From: an uncultured Bacilli bacterium
GTDB taxonomy: Bacteria > Bacillota_I > Bacilli_A > RFN20 > CAG-288
Direction of reading: 5' to 3'
Length of the DNA stretch: 13,759 nucleotides
NCBI GenBank assembly: GCA_934700375.1
Contig: CAKUXT010000033.1
Location: forward strand, 1 to 13,759
This document shows positions 6,236-13,756 of this stretch, piece after piece (the stretch's first letter is position 1; each line of letters starts with the position of its first letter). Below the pieces are notes generated by a model. That model worked only from the letters and a program-made list of their open reading frames with translations. It made no database searches and was not told the DNA's origin. The position numbers and the translations under genes were made by a program.

Positions 6236-6265
6236 AAAGAAACAAAAACTATTTTTTGTTTCTTT
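6236..6265. promoter_or_regulatory. Inverted repeat upstream of the second TetR promoter
   Basis: The 13-mer AAAGAAACAAAAA (6236-6248) is followed, after a 4-base loop, by its exact complement TTTTTGTTTCTTT (6253-6265) and then TTTAT. It could be a low-GC terminator for the upstream TetR gene or an operator. The left arm, with flanking CTAT, recurs inside the glycosyltransferase promoter at 4513-4532 with a 2-base insertion, which favours a protein-binding site. Confidence 0.5.
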
Positions 6266-6278
6266 TTTATTGTTTCTC

Positions 6279-6307
6279 TTGAAAAATATTGAACAAACAT
6301 ATATAGT
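6279..6307 (+). promoter_or_regulatory. Promoter of the second TetR-type gene
   Basis: TTGAAA (6279-6284) and TATAGT (6302-6307) are separated by 17 bp, a good sigma-A promoter. It would give a leader of about 24 nt carrying a strong AAGGAGG ribosome site. Confidence 0.65.
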
Positions 6308-6337
6308 TATCTAAGTTTTCAAAAAAGGAGGTTAACC

Positions 6338-6925
6338 ATGACAACTAGAAAAGAATACAAAAACTCTATCCGCTCCAAAGAGAAAATCCAAGACGCCGTC
6401 TTTGATCTTTTAAAAGAAAACAAGGGCATGAAGAATATCACCATCAGCGCCATCGTCGATAAAGCAAACGTGAACAGAGGAACCTTCTATAATCACTATA
6501 AATCAGTCGATGAAGTCATCGAAGACGTCGAAGCAAAACTCATCCGTTCCTTCGATGAAGCCTTATGCAAAAACAAGGATCTCGAATTCGAAGAAAAGTG
6601 TGAGTTCTTCTTCACCAAGCTCACACAGTTCTTAAAGGATAATGATCAAGGATTTAGATACATCGTCAAATACATTCCGATCCATATCTATGATGACTTC
6701 CACAACAAGCTTCTTGAATCCTATCGCAACTTCCTTGTCGAAGAGCTCTCACATAAAGCGACAGGCGAAAAACAGAAGACCATCCTTCTTACCTCTGAGC
6801 TCATCTCCAATGGTGTTGCTGCTACATACCTCAATTATCTCAAGGGCGAATTCAGTGGAACCTTGGATGATATCTCTGCTACCGCGATGGAAATCGTCAG
6901 AAAACTGATTGCAATCGACTTCTGA
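6338..6925 (+). CDS. TetR/AcrR-family transcriptional regulator 2
   Basis: 195 residues. The ATG at 6338 is preceded by AAAAAAGGAGGTTAACC, a strong ribosome site. The N-terminal DNA-binding domain carries ITISAIVDKANVNRGTFYNH (34-53) followed by YKSVDEVIEDVE, a clear TetR helix-turn-helix. The C-terminal half is helical, ending AATYLNYLKGEF and AMEIVRKLIAIDF, like the TetR_C domains of Firmicutes regulators whose ligands are unknown. It has its own promoter and a strong terminator, so it is monocistronic. The repeats in its upstream DNA (29-bp tandem units and a palindrome) suggest autoregulation, and the palindrome arm shared with the glycosyltransferase promoter suggests that gene as a second target. 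Both are inferences. Confidence 0.88.
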   Translation: MTTRKEYKNSIRSKEKIQDAVFDLLKENKGMKNITISAIVDKANVNRGTFYNHYKSVDEVIEDVEAKLIRSFDEALCKNKDLEFEEKCEFFFTKLTQFLKDNDQGFRYIVKYIPIHIYDDFHNKLLESYRNFLVEELSHKATGEKQKTILLTSELISNGVAATYLNYLKGEFSGTLDDISATAMEIVRKLIAIDF

Positions 6926-6931
6926 AAATAG

Positions 6932-6960
6932 TGGGTTATGACTCGTCATAACCCATTTTT
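6932..6960. terminator. Bidirectional rho-independent terminator
   Basis: TGGGTTATGAC (6932-6942) and GTCATAACCCA (6945-6955) form a perfect stem, in practice nine pairs with a CTCG loop, followed by TTTTT on the plus strand. On the minus strand the stem is followed by CTATTTTC. It lies between the second TetR gene and the converging SGNH gene, so it serves both. Confidence 0.9.
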
Positions 6961-7628
6961 CATTTCATCATTTCAATTAGTTTTTCTTTCATCTTCGGTG
7001 AGATCATCATAAGATATCCGGCCTTTGTCGGATGGATATCATCCACCATATAAAGGCTTCTGTTCTGACTGAGTCTCTCATTGAATTCTTTATCTGAATA
7101 AAGGTCAAGGACAACAATATTTCTCTTCTTTTCTATTTCATGAAGAAGAGAAACCATCGTTCTATATCTATCATTTCCATAATACGGATTGGTATAGAAA
7201 AGAATCGGGCAGTGATAGTTTTTCTCAATATATGAGATGATTGTATTGATGTCTCCACATACTGTTTTATCATCAATAGAGGAAGGTTCTCCGAATTCTT
7301 TTCCTTTAGAAGCATCATTGGTCGATAACTGAACAACAAAGCAATCATATCTTTCGTTCTTATCCAAATTATAGAGTCTATTGACATAAGAATCTTTCTT
7401 GTCATTGACCAAAGTTGTTCCATTGACTGCTTCTTTTGTATAAGTAAACCCGTTCTCTTTTGCTAAGAACTCAGCAAACGATACATCCAAAGAACCAAAG
7501 CCTTTCGTAACAGAGGAACCTAAAAAACAAATGTGTTTTTCTTTCAGAACTGAATTGTCATCAACTCTTACTTTATCAACATCATACTTGGAAGAATTCC
7601 CTTCCTTGAATAAAAATAACGGATTCAT
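6960..7628 (-). CDS. SGNH/GDSL-family hydrolase (probable esterase)
   Basis: 222 residues. Block I is FLGSSVTKG (35-43), with Ser39 the likely nucleophile; block II is the glycine of AVNGTTL (G70); block III is STNDAS (102-107, Asn104); block V is DDIHPTKAGY (196-205), supplying the Asp-x-x-His pair. All four SGNH hallmarks are present. Such enzymes remove acetyl or other acyl groups from sugars and related molecules. No signal peptide is evident, so it acts in the cytoplasm. The ATG at 7628 has AGGAGG about 6 bases upstream that overlaps the AraC stop, 9 bp away, so the two genes are co-transcribed and probably coupled. Next to the glycosidase operon, a role in deacylating imported glycosides is a reasonable inference. 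Confidence 0.87.
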   Translation of the reverse strand: MNPLFLFKEGNSSKYDVDKVRVDDNSVLKEKHICFLGSSVTKGFGSLDVSFAEFLAKENGFTYTKEAVNGTTLVNDKKDSYVNRLYNLDKNERYDCFVVQLSTNDASKGKEFGEPSSIDDKTVCGDINTIISYIEKNYHCPILFYTNPYYGNDRYRTMVSLLHEIEKKRNIVVLDLYSDKEFNERLSQNRSLYMVDDIHPTKAGYLMMISPKMKEKLIEMMK

Positions 7629-7637
7629 TTTTTCCTC

Positions 7638-8786
7638 CTATTTACGATGTTCTTCTTTGAACTGAGAAGGTGTCATAGAAGTCACCTTCTTGAACATATT
7701 GCTGAAATGAGACTGTGAAGAATAACCTAAGCAATAAGCGATCGATGCAAAAGAAGAACCAGATAAAAGAAGTTCCTTGCTCTTCTCGATCTTCACCTCA
7801 TTGATATAGTCATTGATAGAACAAGTCATCTCTTTTCTGAATCTTCTGAACAATGTGCTTTTCGGAATACCTAATTCCTCCACAATATCCTCAATCGCGA
7901 TGCTCTCATCAAGATGAGAGAGAACATATCTCTTGATCTGATACGCAAGCGGAGTCAGCTCTTTGATCTCCTTCACTCGCTTTGCATAGTCTTTCACCAT
8001 CTTGTAGTTCAAAGCAGCGATTTCTTTATCGCTTTGCAAAGCATCTACCTTCTGAATATAGAAATCAGAAAGCGATAAAGCATCATCAACATTCATCCCT
8101 TCTTCGATCGCAGCTCTGGAGATCAAAGTAGCTGTGACAATAAACGTATTCTTGATCTGACGAAGCGCATCAAAAGAAAGCTTTCCGCTTGTAAAATAAG
8201 GCATAGCATCGATGAAGGCATCAATAGTATCGACATCTCCTTTTCTGACGATAGAAAGAACTTCCTTTTCAATCTGATAGGAATTATGGGAAGTCTTTTC
8301 CTGCTTTTCTCTTTTATCTTCTTTGATAGCCTTCTTGGCCTCTTCTATAAACAAAGCACGCCAGTTTGCTTTCTCCTCTGTCAGGAAGTAAGAGACAAGA
8401 GCCAACATCTCCAGTACAGTCTGATAAGAGATAGAAGAGAGAAGGCTCATCGAGTCGATAAAGGCATCGATATCTTTGACAGACAAAGACAGTTTCAAAG
8501 CACAGAGCTTAAGAAACTGTCTGTTATTGTCATTGGAAATAGGACCTGCGACAATCTTCCTTTCCGCATCGATATTCAAATAGCAGTAATAGAAAGAATA
8601 GTCATTCATGATGTAACCGATTTTATCTTTTTTCGACAAAATCAAAGTCTCATCGATCACAATCGGATCGATAGGTAACTCGACAAGTGAATAATAATAG
8701 GCTTTTTTGTCATTTTCATACAATCTAGCTGGAATACCTAACAATTCCGATATTGATTTGATGACAAATTTAATATCATAGTTCAT
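7638..8786 (-). CDS. AraC-family transcriptional regulator of the glycoside locus
   Basis: 382 residues. The C-terminal DNA-binding domain (about 281-382) has two helix-turn-helix units: IAIEDIVEELGIPKSTLFRR (296-315), and SSFASIAYCLGYSSQSHFSN (344-363) followed by MFKKVTSMTPSQFK, the classical AraC signature. The N-terminal 280 residues contain no cupin signature that I recognise and resemble the sensor part of large Firmicutes AraC regulators. It is the first gene of a minus-strand pair with the SGNH hydrolase and is divergent from the GH3 gene across 82 bp, so it is the likely activator of that operon, answering to an imported sugar. The TATAAT at 8798-8793 puts the transcription start at or next to the ATG, and no Shine-Dalgarno is present: probably leaderless. 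Confidence 0.9.
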   Translation of the reverse strand: MNYDIKFVIKSISELLGIPARLYENDKKAYYYSLVELPIDPIVIDETLILSKKDKIGYIMNDYSFYYCYLNIDAERKIVAGPISNDNNRQFLKLCALKLSLSVKDIDAFIDSMSLLSSISYQTVLEMLALVSYFLTEEKANWRALFIEEAKKAIKEDKREKQEKTSHNSYQIEKEVLSIVRKGDVDTIDAFIDAMPYFTSGKLSFDALRQIKNTFIVTATLISRAAIEEGMNVDDALSLSDFYIQKVDALQSDKEIAALNYKMVKDYAKRVKEIKELTPLAYQIKRYVLSHLDESIAIEDIVEELGIPKSTLFRRFRKEMTCSINDYINEVKIEKSKELLLSGSSFASIAYCLGYSSQSHFSNMFKKVTSMTPSQFKEEHRK

Positions 8787-8792
8787 GAGATG

Positions 8793-8798
8793 ATTATA
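8793..8798 (-). promoter_or_regulatory. -10 element of the AraC gene, implying a leaderless message
   Basis: The minus strand reads TATAAT at 8798-8793, and the ATG begins at 8786, seven bases after the element, where transcription normally starts. The best -35 match is weak (TTGCAT, 8820-8815, 16 bp away). The bases between contain no ribosome binding site. Confidence 0.55.
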
Positions 8799-8820
8799 TA
8801 CGCATTGGGATTATCATGCA

Positions 8821-8858
8821 ATATCATTGAAAGAAAGCGCTTTATAATAATATCATTG
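8821..8858 (+). promoter_or_regulatory. Direct repeats flanking the GH3 promoter, candidate AraC half-sites
   Basis: ATATCATTG occurs at 8821-8829 and again at 8850-8858, 29 bp apart, bracketing the -10 element. AraC-family proteins bind direct half-sites, so these are candidates for the divergent regulator. The second copy lies downstream of the -10 and runs into the ribosome site, where activation would be unusual; chance repetition is possible. Confidence 0.35.
8832..8848 (+). promoter_or_regulatory. GH3 operon promoter with overlapping cre-like site
   Basis: A perfect -10 TATAAT is at 8843-8848, with no convincing -35. AGAAAGCGCTTTAT (8832-8845) matches 12 of 14 positions of the Bacillus-type CcpA consensus TGWAARCGYTWNCW, including the central palindrome AAAGCGCTTT. 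A cre at this place would let CcpA block the polymerase when preferred sugars are present. A LacI-family operator is the alternative reading. Confidence 0.6.
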
Positions 8859-8868
8859 GAGGTTATAT

Positions 8869-11286
8869 ATGGATATTGAAAAAACTATTGAACAGATGAC
8901 TTTAGAAGAAAAGGCAAGTCTGCTCTCCGGCTATAAGAATATGGCGACGTATCCTATCGAGAGATTATCCCTTCCTTCCCTCACGCTCTCGGATGGACCT
9001 AATGGTCTAAGAATCGAAAAGAAAGACGGAAACTCCATGAATGGCATCTCAAACACAGAGCCATCCACCTGCTTCCCGTCCGGTGTCAACTTAGCATCCA
9101 GCTTTGACAAAGACCTGATTCACAGAATCGGCAACGCTATTGCTGAAGAATGCGTTCACTATGATGTCAACATCGTCTTAGGACCTGCCATCAACATTAA
9201 GAGAAACCCGTTGGGCGGAAGAAACTTCGAATATTATTCCGAAGATCCCTTCCTCTCTGGAAAGATTGCAGAAAGCTATGTCGATGGCGTTCAGGAAAAC
9301 GGAAAGGTCGGATGCTGCTTGAAGCACTTCGCCTGCAACAACAACGAGAAGTATCGTTTTGTCGGCGATTCCATCGTCGACCAAAGAGCGCTTCACGAAA
9401 TCTACCTCAAGCCTTTTGAAATGACAGTGAGACACTCTCATCCCTTCGCCATCATGTCTGCCTATAACGAAGTCAACGGCATTCACTGCTCCGAAAACAG
9501 CTATCTTCAGAATGAACTCTTAAGAGACACTTGGGGATTTGATGGCATCACCATGACAGACTGGGGCGGAATCATTTCAAGAGACCAGGGTTTGATCGGC
9601 GGAACAGACTTAGAGATGCCAGGCCAGGTCAGACACTCCATTTCCCTTCTTATGAATAAAGTCAACAACAAAGAGATGGATGTCTCCTTATTGGATCAGT
9701 CGGTCAGAAGAATCCTGAAGACGATTGAAAAGACAAGAATCGAAGAAAGAAAAGAAGCTGACTTCAAGAAAGACTACGCTCTTGCAGTCGAAGCTGTCGA
9801 AAACAGCGCTGTCCTTCTGAAAAACGATAACGATATTCTTCCTTTGAAGAAAGAAGAGAAATATATCGTCATCGGTGACTTCTTCGACAAGATCCGTTAT
9901 CAGGGATCCGGTTCTGCACTCTTAAATCCTTATTATCTGTATTCTCATCACGAGATCTTCGATAAGAACAAAGTCAACTATGAGTTCTATCAGGGATTCA
10001 AGGAAGAAGAGACAGAAGTCAACGAAGAGCTTGAAAAGAAGACACTTGCTTCTATCAAGGACAAGAACGAGACCATTCTCTTCTTCGGCGGATTGAATGA
10101 CTATGTCGAATCGGAAGGATTCGACAGAGACAACATCAAGATGCCCGCAAACCAGATCTCCTTATTGAAGAAACTGGTAAAGATGAACAAAAAAGTTGTC
10201 CTCATCCTTCATAACGGCAGCGTCATCGGAGAAGATGTCCTTGATTCTGTCACTGCTATCCTCGATCTCCTTCTTCCTGGAGAAGGCGGAGCAGAAGGTG
10301 CTTATAACCTTCTCTTCGGAAACTGCTCTCCGTGTGGAAAACTTGCAGAGACATGGATCAAGAACTATGAAGATGTTCCTTTCGGAAATGAGTTCACATC
10401 CGGCATCAATGAAATCTTTAAAGAATCTATCTTCGTCGGATATCGTTACTATTTAGATAAACCTGAAGCAATCCGTTATCCTTTCGGATACGGATTATCC
10501 TATAGCAAATTCGAATATTCTTCCTTGAAGATCGAAGAAAAAGAAGATGAAATCCTTCTTTCCTTCCAATTGAAGAATATCGGAGAAAGAGATGCTAAGG
10601 AAGTCGCTGAAGTCTATGTATCTCATAACTCCTCCCTCTTCCATCCCAGGAAGGAATTAAAGGGATTCGAAAAGGTGTTCTTAAAAGCAGGAGAGAGCAA
10701 GGGAGTAGAGATTTCCATCAGCAAGAAAGACTTGGAAATCTATGATGTCAACAAAAAGAAGTTCAAATTGGAAAAAGGAGATTACACCTTCGAAATCTCT
10801 TCTTCCATCCTTGATAAGAGATTAGAAGGCTCTCTCTTCTTAGAAGGAGAGACACTTACAAATTCCTATTCGGAAGAAGTATCAAAACACTATACAGACT
10901 TAACCACCTTGACTAGCATCACCAACAGTGAGTTTGAAGAAGTATTAGGATACAAGATTCCTGAGATCAAGAAAGAGAAGAAGATCACCTTCGAGACACC
11001 GATCAAAGACTTCGACAAGGGATTTGGAAAACTCTTCAAGAACGCAACGATCAGTGTCGGTAAGTCTTCCTTCAAGAAGGCATGCAAGATCAAAGATCCG
11101 TTACTAAGAGAAAGAAAGAAGAAATCAGCTCTGTTCATCGTCAAGATGATACCGAACAACTGTATCAGAAGCTTATGCTACTCTTCCTCCGGCGCCTTGA
11201 AATACAACATCGCCCAAGGACTGCTTCTCATGTGCAACGGTCACTTCTTCAAAGGCTTGATTCAAATGTGTAAAAAGGACAAATAA
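8869..11286 (+). CDS. Glycoside hydrolase family 3, beta-glucosidase-like, cytoplasmic
   Basis: 805 residues, no signal peptide; the ATG is preceded by TTGGAGG at good spacing. Domain order: the GH3 N-terminal barrel (about 1-290) with SDGP (41-44), KHF (152-154) and MTDWGG (229-234), in which Asp231 is the expected nucleophile; the GH3 C-terminal sandwich (about 310-545) with ESEGFDR (414-420), holding the acid/base candidates; a fibronectin III-like domain (about 575-645); and a tail of about 150 residues ending GHFFKGLIQM, as in several intracellular Firmicutes GH3 enzymes. It removes beta-linked terminal sugars, most often glucose, from imported glycosides; xylose or other specificity cannot be excluded. 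It is first in an operon with the transporter (2 bp downstream) and a GH78 gene. Catabolite repression via the cre-like site and control by the divergent AraC protein are likely. Confidence 0.93.
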   Translation: MDIEKTIEQMTLEEKASLLSGYKNMATYPIERLSLPSLTLSDGPNGLRIEKKDGNSMNGISNTEPSTCFPSGVNLASSFDKDLIHRIGNAIAEECVHYDVNIVLGPAINIKRNPLGGRNFEYYSEDPFLSGKIAESYVDGVQENGKVGCCLKHFACNNNEKYRFVGDSIVDQRALHEIYLKPFEMTVRHSHPFAIMSAYNEVNGIHCSENSYLQNELLRDTWGFDGITMTDWGGIISRDQGLIGGTDLEMPGQVRHSISLLMNKVNNKEMDVSLLDQSVRRILKTIEKTRIEERKEADFKKDYALAVEAVENSAVLLKNDNDILPLKKEEKYIVIGDFFDKIRYQGSGSALLNPYYLYSHHEIFDKNKVNYEFYQGFKEEETEVNEELEKKTLASIKDKNETILFFGGLNDYVESEGFDRDNIKMPANQISLLKKLVKMNKKVVLILHNGSVIGEDVLDSVTAILDLLLPGEGGAEGAYNLLFGNCSPCGKLAETWIKNYEDVPFGNEFTSGINEIFKESIFVGYRYYLDKPEAIRYPFGYGLSYSKFEYSSLKIEEKEDEILLSFQLKNIGERDAKEVAEVYVSHNSSLFHPRKELKGFEKVFLKAGESKGVEISISKKDLEIYDVNKKKFKLEKGDYTFEISSSILDKRLEGSLFLEGETLTNSYSEEVSKHYTDLTTLTSITNSEFEEVLGYKIPEIKKEKKITFETPIKDFDKGFGKLFKNATISVGKSSFKKACKIKDPLLRERKKKSALFIVKMIPNNCIRSLCYSSSGALKYNIAQGLLLMCNGHFFKGLIQMCKKDK

Positions 11287-11288
11287 TC

Positions 11289-13250
11289 ATGTTAAAAATG
11301 TTAGAAAAGAGAGCATTCAACTCTCAGATTAAGTCGAAAAATGTCACAGGCAAGGAGAAGTGGTTAGGGTATCTCCTCGGCCCTTGCGGCGCCCTTCTTC
11401 TCAACGCTGTCTTAGGCACCTACTTGAACATCTACTACACCGACGTCTTAAAGCTGAAAGGAATCTGGGGCGGTCTCTTCTTAGCCCTATTTCCCATCAT
11501 TTCCAAGATCATCGATGCCATCACCAATGTCTTAATGGGTATGATCATCGATAGAACCAAGAACAAGCAAGGTAAAGCAAGACCGTGGTTATTCATCTCT
11601 GCCCCCCTTCTTACAATCACCGGTATCCTCTTATTTGTCGTTCCTACCTTCAGCGATCCGAAGACCAACGAAATCGTTCAGGTCATCTGGGTCATGGTTT
11701 CCTATAACCTCTTCTACTCCTTCGCTTACACCATCTACAACATGTCTCATGGCTTGATGGTTCCTCTCTCCACTAGAAATTCCATGCAGAGAGGCAGCTT
11801 ATCTGTCTTCAACCAGATTGCAACCATCATGATGTCCGGTATCCTTGTCGCCCTTGTCTTCCCGATGCTCATCATGCCTGCTATCGGTGTCGACAAGCAG
11901 CTCTGGATCATCATCATGTCCGCCTTCTCCGTCCTCGCTCTCCCCTGCGTCCTTTTGGAATACTACTTCACCAAAGAAAGAATCACAGAAGAAAAGATCG
12001 GAACAGAGGAAAAGAAGATTCCTTTCCGCCTTCAGTTAAAGGCAATCTGCACCGATAAATATGTCGTCATCTTATTAGTCTACTTCCTCATCAGCACAAT
12101 CGGTTCTGTCATGAAAAACACCGGTCTTGTCTATTACTGCAACTATGTTTTAGGTACCTATAACGATGGTATCACCCAGACTCTTGTCTCCGTCTTAGGC
12201 GGCATCCCGATGGGTATCGGTATCTTCTTAGTCTGGCCGTTAGCCAAGAAGTTCGGAAAGAGAAATGTAACCATGATCGGCTTCCTCATCATGGCCTTAG
12301 GCTCTTTCATCTGCTACGTCGCACCTACAAACCTTTATATCGTCTTAGTCGGTCAGTTCATCAAGAATGTCGGCGGTCTCCCCTGCGCTTATGTCTTCAT
12401 GGCACTCTTTGCCGATGCTCTTGACCATCTGGAATGGAAGACTGGATTCAGAAGCGATGGCTTAGCCATGTCTATCTACTCCATCATCACCGTTGCCATG
12501 GTCGGTATCTGCACTGGTATCTTCAACCTCTGCTTATCCAAGTTCGGTTACATCGAACCTGTCACCTACTCCGAATATCAGGCTGGCCTTGCCGCTGGCA
12601 ATTTCAGAGGACTTACGACACAGCTCACTGATTTTTCCAAGTTCACACCTACCTCCTCTGTCGCCTTCGTTCAGAACAACAGCATCAACAGCTTCTTCAC
12701 CTTCTCCTTCGTCGGACTTGAAATCTTCACCTCTATCGCCGCTGCTATCCTCCTCTTCTTTGTCAACGTCGAAAAGACAATCGGCCTTAAGCAGTTGGCT
12801 TTAGTCGAAAGAGAAAAGCTCGCTTATAAGAAGATGGGCAAAGAATGGCTCCCTGCTGCAACAAGAAACGAAATCCAGATTGCAAAAGATCAGGAAGAAG
12901 CAGAACTTGCCATGTTCGAAGAACTAAGAAACAAGTGCACCTCTAAGGGCCTTGATTACAATGAAGAAGAAAAGAAGCTGAAAGAGACTATCTCTTTAAA
13001 GAAAGCAAAAGAAGAAGAGAAGAAAAAGCAGGCTGAAGCAAAGCAGGCTGAAAAAGAAAAGAAATTAGAAGAAAAGAAGGCTCAGAAAGAAGCCAAGATC
13101 GCTCCTGAAAAGAAAGAGAAGATGGCTCTTAAAGCCAAAAAGAAGGAAGAAAAGCTTCAGGCGTTCTGGGAAAAAGAGCAAAAAGACAATGAGAAGACCT
13201 ATCTTTCCTTCACACAGGAATTAGAGAAATATGAAAGCAACAGAGCTTAA
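11289..13250 (+). CDS. GPH-family (MelB-like) sugar:cation symporter with long charged C-terminal tail
   Basis: 653 residues, against about 450-500 for typical family members. The membrane part (about 25-492) has around 12 hydrophobic segments and the GPH loop signature DRTKNKQGKARPWL (88-101). An unusual extracellular-type insertion may lie at about 421-465, between late helices. From about 496 the protein turns hydrophilic; residues 530-650 are dominated by Lys, Glu, Ala and Gln, with no proline for long runs, and should form a long coiled coil in the cytoplasm. Related Firmicutes transporters share the first part of this tail (REKLAYKKMGKEW), but the Lys/Glu-rich extension is long. It lies 2 bp after GH3 and overlaps GH78 by 20 bp, so it probably imports the glycoside these enzymes cleave, by proton or sodium symport. 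Confidence 0.9.
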   Translation: MLKMLEKRAFNSQIKSKNVTGKEKWLGYLLGPCGALLLNAVLGTYLNIYYTDVLKLKGIWGGLFLALFPIISKIIDAITNVLMGMIIDRTKNKQGKARPWLFISAPLLTITGILLFVVPTFSDPKTNEIVQVIWVMVSYNLFYSFAYTIYNMSHGLMVPLSTRNSMQRGSLSVFNQIATIMMSGILVALVFPMLIMPAIGVDKQLWIIIMSAFSVLALPCVLLEYYFTKERITEEKIGTEEKKIPFRLQLKAICTDKYVVILLVYFLISTIGSVMKNTGLVYYCNYVLGTYNDGITQTLVSVLGGIPMGIGIFLVWPLAKKFGKRNVTMIGFLIMALGSFICYVAPTNLYIVLVGQFIKNVGGLPCAYVFMALFADALDHLEWKTGFRSDGLAMSIYSIITVAMVGICTGIFNLCLSKFGYIEPVTYSEYQAGLAAGNFRGLTTQLTDFSKFTPTSSVAFVQNNSINSFFTFSFVGLEIFTSIAAAILLFFVNVEKTIGLKQLALVEREKLAYKKMGKEWLPAATRNEIQIAKDQEEAELAMFEELRNKCTSKGLDYNEEEKKLKETISLKKAKEEEKKKQAEAKQAEKEKKLEEKKAQKEAKIAPEKKEKMALKAKKKEEKLQAFWEKEQKDNEKTYLSFTQELEKYESNRA

Positions 13251-13722
13251 ATGCGAATATCTTAAAAATCCGTTAGGCATCGACATCATCAATCCAAGAC
13301 TCTCTTGGATTGATGAAGGTGTCAAAACACAGTCAAAAGCCGAAGTCTTGTACCGCATCAATAACGGAGAAGAAAAGACAATCACCGTCCCTTCTTCTGA
13401 TATGAGCGTCAAGTTCAACGACAGACTCCGATCAAGAGACTTCGTTACCTGGAAAGTCAGAATCTATGATGAAAACGGCAATGCAGGCGAACTTTCTGAA
13501 GAAGCCCACTTCTCCTTGGGCCTTCTTGAGAAAGAGGACTGGAAAGCTAAATGGATCAAAGGCGACTACAAAGTCTCCAAGAAGAAAAGATATCCTGTCG
13601 ATGTCTTCTACAAAGAATTCAATGTCGATACGATAAAGTCCGCATTCCTTTACGTCTCCGCCTTAGGACTTTATGAAGTCTATATCCCAAACTTTTCATG
13701 GTTTATACTACCATGTAGATGA
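13231..13722 (+). pseudogene. GH78 alpha-L-rhamnosidase, broken off after the N-terminal domains
   Basis: 163 residues from an ATG that overlaps the transporter end by 20 bp. The start (LKCEYLKNPLGIDI, then NPRLSW) and the segment FLYVSALGLYEVYI (139-152) are typical of GH78 rhamnosidases, the latter being the start of the Bac_rhamnosid_N region, which normally continues with NG and a variable loop. Here, from about 13687, the frame reads PNFSWFILPCR and stops, and a terminator follows within 4 bases. Family members are roughly 850-1000 residues, and the catalytic (alpha/alpha)6 barrel is absent from the window. Either a deletion fused the 5' end to foreign DNA, or a mobile element entered at 13687 and the rest lies beyond the window. 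The product as it stands should lack rhamnosidase activity. The intact gene would cleave terminal alpha-L-rhamnose from imported glycosides. Confidence 0.8.
13697..13715. repeat. Inverted repeat just after the GH78 break
   Basis: CATGGT (13697-13702) and ACCATG (13710-13715) are perfect complements around a 7-base loop. The structure begins about 10 bases after the point where GH78 homology stops and is followed by a second hairpin. Subterminal hairpins occur at IS200/IS605-type element ends, but no transposase is visible. Confidence 0.5.
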
Positions 13723-13726
13723 AAAT

Positions 13727-13756
13727 GCCGTTTCCTGCTTCGGAGGCGGCTTTTTT
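13727..13756 (+). terminator. Rho-independent terminator at the window edge
   Basis: GCCGTTTCC (13727-13735) pairs with GGAGGCGGC (13742-13750) over nine pairs, two of them G-T, around the loop TGCTTC, followed by six T. It would stop the glycoside operon 4 bases after the broken GH78 frame. It is far too early for an intact GH78 gene, so it came with the foreign 3' sequence. Confidence 0.8.

Noticed and set aside
11360..12804. Several plus-strand frames inside the transporter gene
   Set aside because: They overlap the conserved GPH coding sequence in other frames and are rich in Ser, Arg and His from its codon bias; no independent evidence.
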